A stretch of 64,000 nucleotides of DNA from an uncultured Clostridia bacterium (GCA_934772525.1 CAKVMI010000005.1:88999-152998); one strand, 5' to 3'. Numbered from the stretch's first letter, positions 16,065 to 24,878 are shown. Notes: generated from the letters alone by a model not told the origin. Made by a program: numbers and translations.

Positions 16065-17371
16065 TGTTTAAAACGTTAGCAAGTGCATTTAAAAATAAAG
16101 AAATCAGAAAGGGAATGATAATAACTTTGTTGTTATTGTTCGTATACAGACTGGGTTGCTTCTTGCCAATCCCAGGTATTAATAAAGACGCTTATGGCTT
16201 AACTGTAAGCGAAGATAACCTTGGCGTTTTGAGTCTATTGAACTCGGTTACGGGTTCGGCTCTTTCAAACGGTTCATTTCTAGCACTTGGTATAACGCCA
16301 TACATTAACGCATCTATTATAGTTCAATTATTGAGCGTTGGTATTCCTGCTCTAGAAAGGCTTTCAAAAGAAGGCGACGAGGGTAGAAGAAAAATGAATA
16401 CAATTACAAAAGTTGTAGCATTAGTTCTTGCAATCGCTCAAGGTATAGGTACCGTAATTGGATTCGGTGGAAGCAGTCTTGTAAACCTATTTGGCAGTGC
16501 GCCAATTTGGCTTACTGGGGCAGTTGTTGTATTATTAATGGTAGCAGGTACTTGCTTTACAATGTGGCTAGGTGACCGTATTACCGAACAAAATATTGGA
16601 AATGGTATTTCTTTAATTATTTTTGTAGGTATTATGGCAACCGCAGCAACAGCAATAGCAAATGCATTCCAACAAATTTTTGGTGGAAACACCAGTGCAT
16701 TGTGGGAATTATTAGGATTTTTGGCTCTTGCACTTGTTGTTTTCGTATTTATCGTATTTATGGATATGGCAGAGAGAAGAATCCCTGTTCAATACGCAAA
16801 ACAAATCAAGGGCAGGAAGATGTACGGTGGTCAAAGCAGTTACATCCCTATGAAAGTAAATGCAAACGGAGTTATGCCGATAATCTTCGCTTCTGCAATT
16901 ATTTCATTCCCAAGTTTAATTATGCAACTATGTGGCGTTACAAGAAATAGTGGCTGGTTCGCTAGATTCTATTATGATTATCTAGGAGCAGGCAGTGTTG
17001 GATATAGCATTTTAGTTGGTTTATTAATTTTAGGATTTGCATATTTCTATTCACAAATTCAATTTAATCCAGCAGATGTTAGCCAAAACATACAACAAAA
17101 TGGTGGCTTTATTCCTGGTATTAGAGCAGGTAAGGCAACAACCGATTATTTGAAGCGTGTAAGCAACAGAATAACATTGTTTGGGGCAGTATTCTTAGCA
17201 TTTATTGCTATCGTTCCATCAATAGTATTTAGTTTGGTTGCAGGCTCATCACTAGAATTATTAAACGCATTCACTGCAACTGGTATGTTAATCGTTGTTA
17301 GTGTTGCGATTGAATTTAATCAACAATTAGAAGCGCAATTAATGATGAAGCGACATAAAAATATTTTATAG
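16064..17371 (+). CDS. secY: SecY translocase channel subunit
   Basis: 435 residues, normal length, with about ten transmembrane helices. The plug/TM2 region (GITPYINASIIVQLL), the cytoplasmic loop RRIPVQYAKQIKGRKMYGGQ and NPADVSQNIQQNGGFIPGIR identify SecY, the protein-conducting channel that works with SecE, SecG and SecA. It starts on the last base of rplO, so translation is coupled. Confidence 0.98.
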   Translation: MFKTLASAFKNKEIRKGMIITLLLLFVYRLGCFLPIPGINKDAYGLTVSEDNLGVLSLLNSVTGSALSNGSFLALGITPYINASIIVQLLSVGIPALERLSKEGDEGRRKMNTITKVVALVLAIAQGIGTVIGFGGSSLVNLFGSAPIWLTGAVVVLLMVAGTCFTMWLGDRITEQNIGNGISLIIFVGIMATAATAIANAFQQIFGGNTSALWELLGFLALALVVFVFIVFMDMAERRIPVQYAKQIKGRKMYGGQSSYIPMKVNANGVMPIIFASAIISFPSLIMQLCGVTRNSGWFARFYYDYLGAGSVGYSILVGLLILGFAYFYSQIQFNPADVSQNIQQNGGFIPGIRAGKATTDYLKRVSNRITLFGAVFLAFIAIVPSIVFSLVAGSSLELLNAFTATGMLIVVSVAIEFNQQLEAQLMMKRHKNIL

Positions 17372-17380
17372 GAGAATATT

Positions 17381-18004
17381 ATGAATATTTTAATGATTGG
17401 GGCATCTGGGTCGGGGAAAGGCACTCAGGCAAAAATTTTAGTCGAGAAGTATGGTTTTTGTCACTTATCAATGGGAGATGTGCTAAAAGAACAAGTAAAA
17501 CTTCAAACCGAAGAAGGCAAGTTAATTGACGAATATCAAAAAAATGGTAACCTAGTTCCACTAGAAATAGTTGTTAAGGCTTTGATGAATAAGATAGAAG
17601 GAACAAAGAATGTGAACGGCTACTTACTAGACGGTTTCCCAAGAACATTGGAGCAAGTAAAAGCACTTACACTAAATGTAGACTTAGTACTAGACTTTCA
17701 GAATGATTTGGAAAAACTTCGTGATAGATTAGTTAATAGAAGAGTTTGCAGTGTATGTAATACAAACGCTCATGTATCAAAATTAGATGACGGAAAGTGT
17801 CCAGAATGTGGCGGTGAAGTATATCAGAGAACTGACGACAATGACGCATCAATTTCTAAAAGAATTAATTTCTATAACAATGAAGTGTTACCAGTAGTTG
17901 ATTACTACAAAACTCATGGATTTAAAGTAGTTACAATAGACGCAGATAAGTCAATCAATGAAGTTGCTAGTCAGATTGAAAATGCAATTCAAAGTGTGAG
18001 ATAA
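17381..18004 (+). CDS. adk: Adenylate kinase
   Basis: 207 residues. The enzyme interconverts ATP + AMP and 2 ADP. The P-loop reads GASGSGKGTQ rather than the usual GxPGxGKGT. The lid carries four cysteines (CSVC...CPECG), the zinc-stabilised lid of Gram-positive enzymes. The DGFPRT motif is present. Its stop overlaps the map start. Confidence 0.95.
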   Translation: MNILMIGASGSGKGTQAKILVEKYGFCHLSMGDVLKEQVKLQTEEGKLIDEYQKNGNLVPLEIVVKALMNKIEGTKNVNGYLLDGFPRTLEQVKALTLNVDLVLDFQNDLEKLRDRLVNRRVCSVCNTNAHVSKLDDGKCPECGGEVYQRTDDNDASISKRINFYNNEVLPVVDYYKTHGFKVVTIDADKSINEVASQIENAIQSVR

Positions 18005-18756
18005 TGATTAAAGTTAAAACACAAGCAGAAATTGAGATAATGCGAGAATCTGGACAGATTCTCGCACGAACACTCAAATTATTAGAAAACGAAATTCGAC
18101 CAGGAATTTCAACAAAATATCTTGACAAAATTGCCAATGAATATATAATATCATGTGGCGGGAAACCTGCATTTTTACATTTATATGGGTTTCCAGCGAG
18201 CATTTGCTCGTCGATTGATGATATAGTCGTTCACGGCATTCCCCGTGAAAGCGATATTCTTCAAGAGGGTCAAATTATAGGTATTGACTGTGGTGTAAAA
18301 TACAAAGGGTTCTGTTCAGACGCGGCAAGAACTTTTGGTGTAGGACACATTAGTGACGAGAAACAAAAACTTATAGATGTTACCAGAGAAAGTTTTTTTG
18401 AAGGTATCAAGGGCTTAAAAGCAAATGACAGGGTAGGAGATATTGGCGCAAGAGTTCAATCTTACGTTGAAAAACATGGCTTTTCAGTAGTAAGAGATTT
18501 AGTCGGACACGGCGTTGGTAGAGAAATGCATGAAGATCCAAATGTACCAAATTATGGTAGAATGGGACTTGGTGTAAAACTTCCAGTGAATTGTACGATA
18601 GCCGTAGAGCCTATGGTAAATGTCGGTGTTCCAGATGTTGTATTTAATGGTATGTGGGACGTAAAAACGGCGGATCATAAACCATCAGCACATTATGAAA
18701 ACACAATTCTAATTACCGAAGATGGCGTAGAAATTCTAACAATTTTAAAAGATTAG
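18004..18756 (+). CDS. map: Methionine aminopeptidase, type I
   Basis: 250 residues, the short bacterial type without an SH3 extension. Metal ligands lie in IDCGVKYKGFCSDAART (two Asp), GHGVGREMHEDP (His), VEPMVN (Glu) and the C-terminal YENTILIT (Glu). It removes N-terminal Met from nascent proteins. The start overlaps the adk stop by one base. Confidence 0.97.
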   Translation: MIKVKTQAEIEIMRESGQILARTLKLLENEIRPGISTKYLDKIANEYIISCGGKPAFLHLYGFPASICSSIDDIVVHGIPRESDILQEGQIIGIDCGVKYKGFCSDAARTFGVGHISDEKQKLIDVTRESFFEGIKGLKANDRVGDIGARVQSYVEKHGFSVVRDLVGHGVGREMHEDPNVPNYGRMGLGVKLPVNCTIAVEPMVNVGVPDVVFNGMWDVKTADHKPSAHYENTILITEDGVEILTILKD

Positions 18757-18767
18757 GAGGATAACAG

Positions 18768-18986
18768 ATGTCGGCTGGCGATGTTATTGAAACCGAGGGA
18801 GTTGTAGTTGAGGCACTTCCGGGGGCTACATTCAAAGTACAGTTACAAAACAATCATATTATCACGGCATATTTAAGTGGAAAACTATGGAAGAACTTAA
18901 TACGCGTATATGAAGGAGATACTGTCAAACTTGAAATGAGTCCTTATGACTTGACAAAAGGCAGAATAGTTTGGCGACAAAAATAA
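18768..18986 (+). CDS. infA: Translation initiation factor IF-1
   Basis: 72 residues, exact family length, OB fold. The conserved end MSPYDLTKGRIVWR is present. The usual loop HISGKMRxNxIR reads YLSGKLWKNLIRV, so His and an Arg are replaced by Tyr and Trp. IF-1 sits over A1492/A1493 of 16S helix 44, which is itself altered in this genome (see 16S). AGGAGG precedes the ATG. Confidence 0.95.
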   Translation: MSAGDVIETEGVVVEALPGATFKVQLQNNHIITAYLSGKLWKNLIRVYEGDTVKLEMSPYDLTKGRIVWRQK

Positions 18987-19004
18987 ATTTAGGAGATTAC
19001 AAAG

Positions 19005-19121
19005 ATGAAAGTTAGACCAAGTGTAAAACCAATTTGTGATAAATGTAAAGTTATTAAGAGAAATGGAAAGGTTAGAGTTATTTGCTCTAAGTATCCAAAG
19101 CACAAACAAGTTCAAGGTTAA
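19005..19121 (+). CDS. rpmJ: 50S ribosomal protein L36, zinc type
   Basis: 38 residues. It starts MKVRPSVKPICDKCKVIKR and has C11, C14, C27 and H33, the zinc-binding (C+) set. An AGGAGAT site lies upstream. It sits between infA and rpsM, the standard place. Confidence 0.97.
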   Translation: MKVRPSVKPICDKCKVIKRNGKVRVICSKYPKHKQVQG

Positions 19122-19170
19122 TACTTAAAAATAAAACAATAATAAATAAAAAACAAAACGGAGGAATGGT

Positions 19171-19542
19171 ATGGCACGTATTGCAGGTGTTGATTTACCA
19201 AATGAAAAGAGAGTCGAAATTGGCTTGACCTACATTTTTGGTATAGGTAGAGTTAAAGCTCAAGAAATTTTGGCTGAAACTAAGGTTAATCCAGACACAA
19301 GATGTAAGGATTTAACTGATGCCGATGTAAACAAAATAAGAGAATACATCGAAAAGCACATTGTAGTAGAAGGTGACCTAAAAAGAGATTTAGCTATGGA
19401 AGTTAAGTCACTAATGGAAATCGGCTGTTACAGAGGCGTTAGACACAGAAAAGGACTTCCTTGCCGTGGTCAAAAGACAAGTTCTAATGCAAGAACTTGC
19501 AAAGGACCTCGCAATAGTTCAATAAAGAAGAAAGGTAAATAA
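19171..19542 (+). CDS. rpsM: 30S ribosomal protein S13
   Basis: 123 residues, normal length. The start ARIAGVDLPNEKRVEIGLTY and the basic end GLPCRGQKTSSNARTCKG are diagnostic. The usual RGQRTKTNARTRKG has cysteine and serine substitutions here. S13 contacts P-site tRNA and L5. Confidence 0.97.
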   Translation: MARIAGVDLPNEKRVEIGLTYIFGIGRVKAQEILAETKVNPDTRCKDLTDADVNKIREYIEKHIVVEGDLKRDLAMEVKSLMEIGCYRGVRHRKGLPCRGQKTSSNARTCKGPRNSSIKKKGK

Positions 19543-19553
19543 GGAGAAGGATA

Positions 19554-19949
19554 ATGGCAGTTCAAAAAAAGACAGCAGGTAAGAGAAAGAAGATAACCAC
19601 CAGTGTTGAAAAGGGTATTGTACACGTACATTCATCTTTTAACAACACATTAGTTACTATTACTGATGTTGCTGGTAACGTTATTGCTTGGAGTTCTGCT
19701 GGTAGTTTAGGGTATAAAGGTAATAAAAAGAGTACCCCATTTGCAGCTAGTCAAGCCGCAGAGACAGCAGCAAATGCAGCAAAAGAATATGGTCTAAAGA
19801 GCGTTGAAGTTCTAGTTAAGGGACCAGGAAATGGACGAGAATCGGCTATAAGAGCATTAGCTAATGCTGATATAGAGGTTACAATGATTCGTGATGTATC
19901 TCCAATTCCTCACAATGGTTGTAGACCACCAAAAAGAAGAAGGATATAG
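19554..19949 (+). CDS. rpsK: 30S ribosomal protein S11
   Basis: 131 residues, normal length. GIVHVHSSFNNTLVTITD and the end PIPHNGCRPPKRRRI are diagnostic. S11 lies on the platform near the mRNA exit and the Shine-Dalgarno helix. Confidence 0.98.
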   Translation: MAVQKKTAGKRKKITTSVEKGIVHVHSSFNNTLVTITDVAGNVIAWSSAGSLGYKGNKKSTPFAASQAAETAANAAKEYGLKSVEVLVKGPGNGRESAIRALANADIEVTMIRDVSPIPHNGCRPPKRRRI

Positions 19950-19961
19950 GAGGAGTGAAGA

Positions 19962-20582
19962 ATGGCTAAGTATATTGAAGCAGATTGCAGACTATGCCGT
20001 AGAGAAGGTACAAAGTTGTTCCTTAAAGGTGAAAGATGCCTATCTAAGAAGTGTGCTATGGAAAGACGTCCAGTAGTTCCTGGTCAACATGGAATGGCTA
20101 GAAAGAAATTTACCGAATATGGCAAACAATTAAGAGAAAAGCAAAAAGTTAAAAGAGCATATGGACTACTTGAAAAGCAAATGCGTGCTTATTATGAAGA
20201 AGCTGAAAGACTTAATGGTATCACTGGTGAAACAATGTTAAGTTTAATCGAAAGAAGACTTGATAACGTTGTTTATCGTATGGGTATCGGTAGCAGTCGT
20301 GCAGAAGCTCGTCAAATAGTTAATCATGGACATATCTGCGTAAACGGAAAGAGAGTTGATATACCATCTTACCAAGTTAAAGCAGGCGATGTTATTTCTG
20401 TTAAGGAAAACAAACGTCAAAAAGAAATGTTCAAGGCCTTAAAAGAAGTTAAGGTTGTTATGCCTAAATGGTTAGAATTTGATGCAACTAAACTAGAAGG
20501 ACGAATTTTAGAATTGCCAAAGAGAGATGATATAGATTTGGCAATAGAAGAACACTTGATAGTCGAATTATATTCTAGATAA
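19962..20582 (+). CDS. rpsD: 30S ribosomal protein S4
   Basis: 206 residues. The N-terminus has cysteines (CRLCRREGTKLFLKGERCLSKKC) forming the zinc-finger C+ version. The S4 domain lies near RLDNVVYRMGIGSSRAEARQ. S4 nucleates 30S assembly and often represses its operon. Confidence 0.98.
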   Translation: MAKYIEADCRLCRREGTKLFLKGERCLSKKCAMERRPVVPGQHGMARKKFTEYGKQLREKQKVKRAYGLLEKQMRAYYEEAERLNGITGETMLSLIERRLDNVVYRMGIGSSRAEARQIVNHGHICVNGKRVDIPSYQVKAGDVISVKENKRQKEMFKALKEVKVVMPKWLEFDATKLEGRILELPKRDDIDLAIEEHLIVELYSR

Positions 20583-20600
20583 TAATAAGGAGGAGATGTA

Positions 20601-21554
20601 ATGTTAGAAATCGAGAAACCTAAGGTTATCTGTGAAGAAGACGATAACGGTGCTTATGCGAAATTTACTGTAGAACCACTCGAAAAGGGTTTTGGTGTTA
20701 CCCTAGGTAATGCACTTAGAAGGACACTACTTTCTGCACTTCCAGGAGCAGCAGTTACTGCTGTAAGAATTGAAGGAGTTCAACACGAATTTTCTACCAT
20801 AAAGGGTGTAAAGGAAGACGTTGCTGAAATCATCTTAAATTTAAAAGGACTTGCAGTAAAAACTAGAACGGATGACATTTCATTCAAAAAAGTTATTACA
20901 CTTAACCACTCTGGTGCTGGTGTAATAACCGCTGGAATGATTAATCCAGATGATGAAGTTGAAATTTTAAATCCAGATATGTACATTTGTACATTAGAAA
21001 GCGATGCCGTATTAAATATGGAAATTACAATTGGTAGAGGTCGTGGTTATGTTCTTGCGGATAAAAACAAGGACGTAAATGCTCCAATTGGAACTATCGC
21101 AATGGATTCAAATTTTACCCCATTGAAGAAAGTTAATTTTGAAGTACAAAGCACTCGTGTTGGTCAAAGCATCGACTACGATAAACTTGTAATTGAAGTT
21201 AAAACAAATGGAACTATGAGTGCGAAGGAAATAATTAGTCTATCTGCTAAGTTGGTTAATGACCATCTAAGACTATTTATTGATCTTGTAGAAAGTATGG
21301 CTAGTCAATCTCTACTTGTATCAAGCAAAGAAGATAAAGTTATCAAACTTCTTGAAATGAGCATTGAAGATATGGATCTATCTGTACGTTCATATAACTG
21401 TTTAAAGCGTGCTAACATTAACACTGTTGAAGATTTGACTAGAAAGACAGAAGACGATATGTTAAAGGTTAAGAACCTTGGAAGAAAGTCACTTGATGAA
21501 GTTATCAATAAGCTTACTGGATATGGTCTAAGTTTAAAGAGTCAAGAAGATTAA
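20601..21554 (+). CDS. rpoA: RNA polymerase alpha subunit
   Basis: 317 residues, normal length. The N-terminal dimerisation domain shows GFGVTLGNALRRTLLSALPG; the C-terminal domain that contacts UP elements and activators shows LGRKSLDEVINKL. It assembles the core enzyme. It lies 18 bases after rpsD with an AAGGAGGAG site. Confidence 0.98.
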   Translation: MLEIEKPKVICEEDDNGAYAKFTVEPLEKGFGVTLGNALRRTLLSALPGAAVTAVRIEGVQHEFSTIKGVKEDVAEIILNLKGLAVKTRTDDISFKKVITLNHSGAGVITAGMINPDDEVEILNPDMYICTLESDAVLNMEITIGRGRGYVLADKNKDVNAPIGTIAMDSNFTPLKKVNFEVQSTRVGQSIDYDKLVIEVKTNGTMSAKEIISLSAKLVNDHLRLFIDLVESMASQSLLVSSKEDKVIKLLEMSIEDMDLSVRSYNCLKRANINTVEDLTRKTEDDMLKVKNLGRKSLDEVINKLTGYGLSLKSQED

Positions 21555-21569
21555 TTTAAGGAGAACAAA

Positions 21570-22079
21570 ATGAATACACAAAAATTAAGTTTGCCAACCG
21601 ACGAAAGAAATGCACTTATCAGCGGTCTTGTAACTGATTTATTGTGGCATGGTAAAATTGAAACAACTCTAGCTCAAGCTAAGGCTGCTTCAAGAATTGC
21701 AGATAGATGCATAACCATCGCTATCAATGCTTGTGAAGATGTAATTTCTGAAGAAAAAACTGCAACTGACAGTAAGGGTAAAGAAACAAAGACTACTGTT
21801 GTTAAGGATGGTCCTAAAAAGCTTACTGCTCGTAGAAAGTTAATGGCTATTTTATATGATAAGCAAGAAGAAAAGGGCAAAAACGAAAAGAAGTCTGCAT
21901 ACAAAGCAAGAACCGAACAAATTCAACATCCACTAATTGAAAGAATATTCGACGACCTTGCTCCAAAGTATGCTAAGCGTGCTGAAGAATTAGGAACAAA
22001 GGGTGGTTACACAAGAGTTCTAAAAACTTCTTTACGCCGTGGCGACAATGCTCAACTAGCAATCGTTGCATTAGTTTAG
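21570..22079 (+). CDS. rplQ: 50S ribosomal protein L17 with an internal insertion
   Basis: 169 residues against 115-130 usually. The start reads KLSLPTDERNALISGLVTDLLWHGKIETT, and the end GGYTRVLKTSLRRGDNAQLAIV is typical. A charged insertion (about residues 58-112, including TATDSKGKETKTT and KQEEKGKNEKK) sits in the middle. It closes the ribosomal cluster, followed by a terminator. Confidence 0.96.
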   Translation: MNTQKLSLPTDERNALISGLVTDLLWHGKIETTLAQAKAASRIADRCITIAINACEDVISEEKTATDSKGKETKTTVVKDGPKKLTARRKLMAILYDKQEEKGKNEKKSAYKARTEQIQHPLIERIFDDLAPKYAKRAEELGTKGGYTRVLKTSLRRGDNAQLAIVALV

Positions 22080-22123
22080 TATTTTAAAAATTGTCACAGA
22101 TTAGCTTTATAGTTGGTCAATAT

Positions 22124-22160
22124 AAATGGAATTGATAAAAATTGTCAATTCCATTTTTCT
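22124..22160 (+). terminator. Terminator of the ribosomal protein operon
   Basis: A 12-bp stem (AAATGGAATTGA-type left arm 22124-22135, right arm 22145-22156) followed by TTTTTCTTTT. It lies 45 bases after rplQ. Confidence 0.88.
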
Positions 22161-22207
22161 TTTATTTAAAAATGTGGTACATTATTATTTAAAAGGGGAA
22201 AATAGTT

Positions 22208-23053
22208 ATGGAAATTTTAAGCGGTAAAGAATTAAGTTTAAAAATTAGACAACAATTAAAAGAACAAGTACAAAAGGAATATATAAATTGCGGAAAAAAT
22301 CCACCAACACTTGCTGTTGTGCTTGTTGGAAACAATCCTGCTAGTGAAATTTATGTGCGAAACAAAGAACGAGCGTGTGCAGAAGTTGGACTTAATAGTA
22401 AAACTATAAAATTGCCTGAAAATGCCACTATGCAAGAGATAAAACATACAATTGAGCAATTAAACGAAGATAAATCGGTTTCGGGAATTTTACTGCAATT
22501 ACCACTGCCAAATAAAGATATGGAAGCTGAAATTGTCGAAACTATTAGCCCAAACAAAGATGTGGACGCTCTTACATTAATAAATAAAGGTAAATTGGCG
22601 TCAAATTTGGCTCAAATAGCCCCATGTACTCCGTGTGGAATAATTGACCTACTAAAAGAGTCAAAAACCGAAATAGCGGGCAAAAACGTTGTTGTTATAG
22701 GGAGAAGCCAGCTTGTGGGTAGACCAGTTGCAACAATGCTTACTAATATGGACGCAACGGTCACAATCTGTCATAGTAAAACTAAAGACTTAAAAGAAGT
22801 TTGTAAAAATGCAGATATTTTGATAGTCGCCATTGGTAAACCCAAAATGATTAATAGTGAGTATATTAAAGATGGTGCAGTGGTTATAGATGTCGGTATT
22901 AATAGAGAAAATGGCAAGGTTGTCGGAGATGTTGATATAGAAACTACCGCTTGTATGCAAGGAATAATTACTCCAGTGCCTGGCGGTGTTGGACCTATGA
23001 CCATTACCGAACTTATTAAGAACACAATAATTCTAGCAAAAAATCAAGAGTAA
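22208..23053 (+). CDS. folD: Bifunctional methylene-THF dehydrogenase / cyclohydrolase
   Basis: 281 residues, normal length. Family motifs include the catalytic-lysine region (EIYVRNKERACAEVG), ILLQLPLP, the NADP-binding VVVIGRSQLVGRPVATML and the C-terminal TPVPGGVGPMTI. It interconverts 5,10-methylene-THF and 10-formyl-THF for purine and formyl-Met supply. AAGGGGAA precedes the ATG. It stands alone in place of the energy-coupling-factor and truA genes that often follow rplQ. Confidence 0.97.
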   Translation: MEILSGKELSLKIRQQLKEQVQKEYINCGKNPPTLAVVLVGNNPASEIYVRNKERACAEVGLNSKTIKLPENATMQEIKHTIEQLNEDKSVSGILLQLPLPNKDMEAEIVETISPNKDVDALTLINKGKLASNLAQIAPCTPCGIIDLLKESKTEIAGKNVVVIGRSQLVGRPVATMLTNMDATVTICHSKTKDLKEVCKNADILIVAIGKPKMINSEYIKDGAVVIDVGINRENGKVVGDVDIETTACMQGIITPVPGGVGPMTITELIKNTIILAKNQE

Positions 23054-23149
23054 ACTCTGGCATTTGTGAAAAATAGACAATTTTTAAAATGGGTATGGAC
23101 AAATTTCAAAACTTGTGATATTATAATCTCGTAAAACATAAAAATTCAT

Positions 23150-23178
23150 TAGACAAACCTATTTTAATTTGTTACAAT
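23150..23178 (+). promoter_or_regulatory. Promoter of the HicB-like cassette
   Basis: TAGACA (23150-23155), a 17-base spacer and TACAAT (23173-23178), 30 bases before the ATG. Confidence 0.55.
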
Positions 23179-23207
23179 ATTAGTAGATTTTATTAGGGGA
23201 AGTTTTT

Positions 23208-23546
23208 ATGAAAACATATGTTTATCCAGCAGTTTTACAAGATGATAAAAATGGCGAATACTATGTTAGTATTCCAGACCTTGGTTTGTTAACTGTTGGG
23301 GAGTCAAAAGAAGATGCGTTTGTAAAGGGAAAGAATAGTTTGTTGTCATATTTTGAATTGGCAGAAATGTTCAATACCGATATTCCAGAACCATCGACCT
23401 ATGACAAAATAAAAGCTAATAATCCTAAATATGATGTCGTTATGCTTGATGTAACCACTAACAAGGAAACCGAAGAATTGCTCCAAACAGATGAAGCAGA
23501 AGAGTACAAAAAATTTATGAAATTATTCTTTGATGAAGGTAATTAG
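23208..23546 (+). CDS. HicB-like protein without a HicA partner
   Basis: 112 residues. The first half matches the HicB partial-RNase-H-like fold: YPAVLQDDKNGEYYVSIPDL, a glycine-containing turn, then SKEDAFVKGKNSLLSYFE. HicB proteins are usually antitoxins for the short mRNA interferase HicA. No HicA-like gene (about 60-80 residues with a dsRBD fold) is seen on either side. The C-terminal half is acidic and shows no clear HTH or RHH DNA-binding motif. It is the first gene of a tight four-gene unit, so it may serve another purpose. Confidence 0.65.
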   Translation: MKTYVYPAVLQDDKNGEYYVSIPDLGLLTVGESKEDAFVKGKNSLLSYFELAEMFNTDIPEPSTYDKIKANNPKYDVVMLDVTTNKETEELLQTDEAEEYKKFMKLFFDEGN

Positions 23547-23554
23547 GAGGGTGT

Positions 23555-23857
23555 ATGACAGAATATCAGGAAAACTTAGTTGTGCTTGCCGTTGCATTAG
23601 GGTTTGAAACGGTAGAGAAAGATGGAAAGGTCTATTTAGTTACAATAGACGAAAACCAAACAAAACTATTTCCAATAGACCGTAGTGTGGGTAATTCTCT
23701 ACTCGGTAAGGAAAATGAAATTTTGGCAATCATTGACAAAAGATTAGGAATCGTTACCGAAAGTGATGACTTAAAGCGTAGATATAAGTTGTTTATGTCA
23801 GCAATGAGTGATCCAAACAACAGTTTTTGGGACAAGGCAAAGGCAAAAAAGCATTAA
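23555..23857 (+). CDS. Hypothetical protein in the HicB-like cassette
   Basis: 100 residues, soluble, no recognised family. The gene starts 8 bases after the HicB-like stop with GGAGG upstream, so it is in the same operon. The N-terminal half looks like a small alpha/beta domain (VLAVALGFETVEKDGKVYLV); the C-terminal half is helical and basic. Confidence 0.6.
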   Translation: MTEYQENLVVLAVALGFETVEKDGKVYLVTIDENQTKLFPIDRSVGNSLLGKENEILAIIDKRLGIVTESDDLKRRYKLFMSAMSDPNNSFWDKAKAKKH

Positions 23858-23888
23858 TTTAATAATTTTAACTTAGGAGGGAAAAATT

Positions 23889-24128
23889 ATGGAATTAGAA
23901 AAAATGTTAGAAGCTTACAGCAAAAATAGGGGAGATGCACTTACTAGGTCAAAAAATGTTCTTCCTGAACTTAAAGGTAAGGTAGACTCACTAATTAAAG
24001 CGATGGCTGTTGCAAACAAAAAAGCACAAAAAATTATTGGACAAGTATCAGCAAATATTGAAGCTGGCAAAAATACTATGAAAAAAATGGGTGAACCCCT
24101 AGAACAAATTGTAGGAGCTTGCATATAA
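23889..24128 (+). CDS. Small helical protein in the HicB-like cassette
   Basis: 79 residues, predicted almost wholly alpha-helical with regular Lys/Ala spacing (IKAMAVANKKAQKIIGQVSA), suggesting a helical hairpin or coiled coil. No signal peptide. AGGAGGG precedes the ATG. No family recognised. The next gene begins 2 bases after its stop codon. Confidence 0.6.
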   Translation: MELEKMLEAYSKNRGDALTRSKNVLPELKGKVDSLIKAMAVANKKAQKIIGQVSANIEAGKNTMKKMGEPLEQIVGACI

Positions 24129-24129
24129 A

Positions 24130-24663
24130 ATGAATTATCTTCAAGACCTTGCACGGACTATTGGTTGGACTCTTGTAAATGACGATGAAGGTTTTTCGGT
24201 ATATGAGTTTAAGGAAGCATTAAATAAGTATGAAACGGTTTCTCATATTGTAAAAATTTACGACCAACCTACCGAAGTAGAACTTTTTGATATTTTACAA
24301 ACTTTAAAAAAAGTTTTACCAAGAAAACTTAATAAAAAAATTAACAAAATTTTAAAAGATGTTAAAATAGAAGACCTTGCGAATGTTGTAGATGTCGTAA
24401 GTTTTGCTGTGGAAGAATATGTTGCAAAAACTGACTTTTCAAAACTTAAAGAATATGGGGAGTTGGTTGGTGTAAATATAGAAAGTATGGGGTATAAGTT
24501 TAAATACAAATTACCTAAACGTGAAATGGCAGAAATAATCGCAAAGATTGAAAACAATGTACCAATAGAACAAGCACCAATTCTTGGAAGAATAAAAAAA
24601 TTAGATTATAAAATTGCCTACATAAAAAATCAAAAAAATAGAACAATACAAGACGAGAACTAG
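24130..24663 (+). CDS. Hypothetical protein, last gene of the HicB-like cassette
   Basis: 177 residues, soluble, Lys/Glu-rich, no recognised family. The N-terminal half includes a possible beta segment (GWTLVNDDEGFSVYEFKEA), followed by basic helices (LPRKLNKKINKILKDV). Its ribosome-binding site lies inside the preceding gene, so translation is probably coupled. The terminator stem overlaps its stop codon. Confidence 0.6.
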   Translation: MNYLQDLARTIGWTLVNDDEGFSVYEFKEALNKYETVSHIVKIYDQPTEVELFDILQTLKKVLPRKLNKKINKILKDVKIEDLANVVDVVSFAVEEYVAKTDFSKLKEYGELVGVNIESMGYKFKYKLPKREMAEIIAKIENNVPIEQAPILGRIKKLDYKIAYIKNQKNRTIQDEN

Positions 24664-24677
24664 TTTCTCGTCTTTTT
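24651..24677 (+). terminator. Terminator of the HicB-like cassette
   Basis: AGACGAGAA / TTCTCGTCT (9 bp) with the stop codon in the loop, followed by TTTTT. Confidence 0.88.
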
Positions 24678-24748
24678 ACTTTAAAAATTAATATAGAAGA
24701 TGTTTTTATTTACATTATAGGTTAAATTATTCGCAAATTAATTTACAA

Positions 24749-24792
24749 AAAAACACTGCATATTGGAGAATGTACAACTTGCAGTGTTTTTC
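24749..24792 (+). terminator. Terminator-like hairpin with a long loop
   Basis: AAAAACACTGCA and TGCAGTGTTTTT form a perfect 12-bp stem around a 19-base loop. It has no gene directly upstream beyond the terminator at 24651, so it could end a short non-coding transcript. Confidence 0.6.
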
Positions 24793-24840
24793 GTTAAAGA
24801 AAACCACGGATCAAGGGCTAAGGCAATTGAAACTAGTGAT

Positions 24841-24873
24841 AAAAAAGGGATGTCAATTTGACATCCCTTTTTT
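24841..24873. terminator. Bidirectional terminator after the 24879 gene
   Basis: A 16-bp inverted repeat (AAAAAAGGGATGTCAA / TTGACATCCCTTTTTT). It lies 5 bases beyond the stop codon of the reverse gene and serves that gene, and also any forward transcript. Confidence 0.88.
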
Positions 24874-24878
24874 ATAAG

